The translations under genes and the position numbers were made by a program. Below, piece by piece: positions 61,769 to 64,000 of a stretch of 64,000 bases of DNA. Within the stretch, counting starts at the first letter, position 1. Each line of letters begins with the position of its first letter. A model generated the notes under the pieces. It was not told the DNA's origin. It worked only from the letters and a program-made list of their open reading frames with translations, and did no database searches. The DNA comes from Planctomycetota bacterium (GTDB lineage Bacteria; Planctomycetota; Planctomycetia; Planctomycetales; Planctomycetaceae). The stretch covers positions 1 through 64,000 of the forward strand of contig QQVO01000013.1 of the NCBI GenBank assembly GCA_003388505.1, in the 5' to 3' direction.

Positions 61769-64000
61769 TCAAGTCTGATCTTTGTCGTCTGGCTTCTGAC
61801 CTCCGGATTCCGGTGGTTTATTGTCGGGGTCGGGGGAAGTGGTCGGTTTCGATTCGGCGGGGGCCCGGGCGGACTCGGTGACAACGGGTTCTGTGGTTTT
61901 GCCGGTGGGGGTTCCTGCGCCGGCGAAGGCCGGCAGTGAGGCGAGGCCGCCTCGTCCGAAGATGCCCGCCACCAGCCAGAGCCCGACGAGGAACGCCAGC
62001 CCGAACCGCGCGGCGGAGACGATGTGGGCGGCGCGATCGGCGTCGTCGAGTGCAGCGAACGCCGCAGCGAGGGCCACGAGCAACAGGATGCCGAGCTTGT
62101 TCTCCCAGGTTGTATGTCGCAGGATCCAAGCGATAACCACGAGGGCCAGGCTGACGATGAGGGTCATCTTGAGCCGGTTCCACCAGACGACGTGAATCCT
62201 GCGTTCGCCGCCGAGGTTGCTGTAGACGTAGCCCACGAGTCCCTTCTTCTCGAGCGGGAGTCCTGCGTCGCCGCCGCCGATCCAGTTGTTCAGATCGCTC
62301 TCGTCGACTTGCGAGGCGGTGTTGGTGAGCGATGAGAAGAGGCGGGGCTGGCGTTCGATGACGAAGTCGGACGGTTCGCCGACCAGCGCGAACTCCTGAG
62401 GAATCCAGACGGCGACGCGCTGCTCCTGGACGGCGACGGTGGTCTCGCCTCCCGGCCGCACGTTGCCGATGCCGCCCAGAATCGGGAGCGGGAGTTCCAT
62501 CGAACCCCTTGGGTATTCACTTTCTCCGGGGGGCGGGGCGACGTTCCAGCGGAACTGAAACGCGATGAGAAATTCCTCATCGACCGACATCGTGCGGGAG
62601 ACGGGGATGTAATAGCTCTCGAAGTTCTCGGTATCGCTCTGCTCGGTCGCTTTCTCGAGTTTGACGTCGCGGCCGGCGACGGTGACTCCCAAGAGTTCGA
62701 GATTGACCGGGAGATCGACGAGCAGCCGCTGCCGCTCGGTCGTCTTGACGCGCATTCGCACGCGATAGTTGGCCATGCCGTCTTTGCCGTTGACGATTTC
62801 GATCAGAGCCCGGCGGACGACGGTCGCAACGACTTCTTCGATGGCGTTGCGGGTGCGCGTCAGCGTGAGTTGAACGGCCGCGTCGTCAGGCTGCTCGAAA
62901 TAGCGGAACGCGAGAGTTCCGCTTTGCGGGAGCAGGACGAGTTCGCGGATGTCGATGGCTTCGACGTCGCCGCCTTCAGCGGATGCCGCGACGGAGAGCG
63001 TTTCATCGCGCGTGACGACGGCTTCTCCGCGCAGACGGGAGAGTTGGACTTCTTCCCGGCCTTCCGCGGCGGGGGTCGGCAGCGGTTTGAAGAGGGAGAT
63101 GACGATTTCATCGGAGGCGGACGATTCGGTTTCGTCCTCTTCACCGTCGGCTGCGTCCGCTTCCGCATCGTCAGCACCGGATTCTTCCAATTTGAGATCG
63201 TAAGTGACGGAGAGCCTGAGTGTGCCGAGCACCTCGCGCTGCATCACGACGGTCCAGGTCACCCACCCGTCTTCCGGGTCGGACGGGGTCTTCTGCATGA
63301 TGTCGGGCGCGGTGGGGTCGGGGCGGACTGCTTCGATCTGGATCAGCGGCGAGACGGCCTCGGGCACTTGGAACTGGAACGTATCGAGCCCGGAGAACTG
63401 GACGCGGTAATCGAGCAGCGTGACGACCTCGGCGGATTGCGGCAGCACATTGACCGAGGTGGCGACGTCCGCGCTGAGGCGGGCCGCCTTGCGTTTGGTG
63501 GTGACGGGAATCGTCACCGGCCGGCGGGTGAAACTCCAGGCGGCCGTGAGCGGCGCGTTTTCCATTTTCCAGTCGGGCGGCGCAGGTAGGGGCTGCGCGG
63601 CGACGACGGCCTCTTCGTTGGTGACGACTTCAATCGATTCGCGGGAGTAGAGGTAGACGCGTCCCGTTTCGCGTTCGGTGTTCTGCGGTTCGAGCAGCGG
63701 CAGGACGACTTCGGACTGGTCGACGCCGGCCTGGAAGTCGCGCTGGGCGGTGACCGAGACGGCGATCTGTCCCTGCCGTTTCTCCGCGAGCGAGATGAGG
63801 AGTGTGCGGGAGGCTTCGTCGAAGTTGAATTCCTTCATGCCGTCGCACTGGACGTCGTCGATCGCGAGTTCTTCCGGGACCGTGAGACTGAGCTGGAAGA
63901 CGCCGGCCCGTTCGACCGTGTAGTTCAGCGATGCGGTGAGCCTGATTTCGTCCTCCATGAAGACGACCTGGGCCGTGTGGTCGATGGTGATCCTCGGTTC
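61769..64000 (-). CDS. large envelope membrane protein, paralogue of the giant protein (5' end outside window)
   Basis: The frame is open to the window edge, so at least 743 residues are visible. Beta-rich modules (SLNYTVERAGVFQLSLTVPE, VVTLLDYRVQFSGLDTFQFQ, VPEAVSPLIQIEAV) resemble those of the giant protein downstream. An acidic stretch DDAEADAADGEEDETESSAS is mid-way. The C-terminal third has four membrane helices (TLIVSLALVVIAWIL, LGILLLVALAAAFAAL, FGLAFLVGLWLVAGIFG) and a Pro/Thr/Lys-rich tail. No enzyme motif is seen. Its stop lies 65 bases before the giant protein's start, on the same strand, so both are probably co-transcribed. Confidence 0.82.
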   Translation of the reverse strand, partial: EPRITIDHTAQVVFMEDEIRLTASLNYTVERAGVFQLSLTVPEELAIDDVQCDGMKEFNFDEASRTLLISLAEKRQGQIAVSVTAQRDFQAGVDQSEVVLPLLEPQNTERETGRVYLYSRESIEVVTNEEAVVAAQPLPAPPDWKMENAPLTAAWSFTRRPVTIPVTTKRKAARLSADVATSVNVLPQSAEVVTLLDYRVQFSGLDTFQFQVPEAVSPLIQIEAVRPDPTAPDIMQKTPSDPEDGWVTWTVVMQREVLGTLRLSVTYDLKLEESGADDAEADAADGEEDETESSASDEIVISLFKPLPTPAAEGREEVQLSRLRGEAVVTRDETLSVAASAEGGDVEAIDIRELVLLPQSGTLAFRYFEQPDDAAVQLTLTRTRNAIEEVVATVVRRALIEIVNGKDGMANYRVRMRVKTTERQRLLVDLPVNLELLGVTVAGRDVKLEKATEQSDTENFESYYIPVSRTMSVDEEFLIAFQFRWNVAPPPGESEYPRGSMELPLPILGGIGNVRPGGETTVAVQEQRVAVWIPQEFALVGEPSDFVIERQPRLFSSLTNTASQVDESDLNNWIGGGDAGLPLEKKGLVGYVYSNLGGERRIHVVWWNRLKMTLIVSLALVVIAWILRHTTWENKLGILLLVALAAAFAALDDADRAAHIVSAARFGLAFLVGLWLVAGIFGRGGLASLPAFAGAGTPTGKTTEPVVTESARAPAESKPTTSPDPDNKPPESGGQKPDDKDQT

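Overview
The window looks like chromosome of a planctomycete (Planctomycetota, class Planctomycetia). The evidence is a GC-rich, sparsely packed sequence; two DUF1559 pseudopilin-like proteins with an N-terminal methylation helix and an H-X9-DG tail; a very large Ser/Thr kinase with C-terminal WD40 repeats; several lipoproteins and Tat/Sec-exported hydrolases; two ECF sigma factors; two AAA+ enhancer-binding-type regulators; and a 2752-residue envelope protein of unknown function. No phage, plasmid or CRISPR was seen.

Layout. 1-8.4 kb: the tail of an IS5-type transposase, an exported glycoside-hydrolase-like protein, a tRNA-Ser half, a CocE-type hydrolase, a broken UnbV/ASPIC remnant, a cardiolipin-synthase-like PLD protein followed by a decayed PAP2-phosphatase remnant, and a HEAT protein. 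8.4-17.4 kb: lipoprotein, DUF1559, PQQ-propeller protein with a PEP-utilising kinase-like enzyme, second DUF1559, intact PAP2 phosphatase. 17.4-29 kb: a 1-kb palindrome cluster, ceramidase-like hydrolase, TPR lipoprotein, LarA-like protein with a small membrane protein, ECF sigma / PspA / DksA-like stress group, an apparently dead M14 peptidase lipoprotein, transglutaminase. 29-45 kb: TAXI binding protein, APC permease, membrane-bound AAA+ activator divergent from a D-xylonate-dehydratase-family gene (with a candidate sigma-54 promoter and a direct-repeat cluster between them), fructose-1,6-bisphosphatase, HslVU protease, Uma2 nuclease-like protein, TIM-barrel/HEAT protein, MarR regulator. 45-64 kb: ECF sigma factor, cysteine-peptidase-like protein, giant WD40 kinase, response regulator lacking the GAFTGA loop, and two very large tandem envelope proteins, the last running off the window.

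How parts may work together. The clearest regulatory unit is the activator at 32198-35254 and the dehydratase at 35773-37767: an AAA+ protein, clustered repeats and a good -24/-12 match lie together. The sigma/PspA/DksA set is a plausible envelope-stress module. The right-hand 18 kb (46-64 kb) is entirely minus strand and could be co-transcribed: two giant beta-sandwich membrane proteins, an AAA+ response regulator, a sensor-like kinase and a peptidase-like protein. I consider this the most likely undescribed system.

The gaps are unusually rich in small repeats: at least three ~100-bp dispersed families, two elements with CCCGGATTATTC terminal inverted repeats, and many short palindromes, often with a GGA loop. 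They come with a fragment of a REP-associated (RAYT) transposase and several gene fragments, so this region has been repeatedly rearranged. All family assignments come from reading motifs by eye; no search was run.
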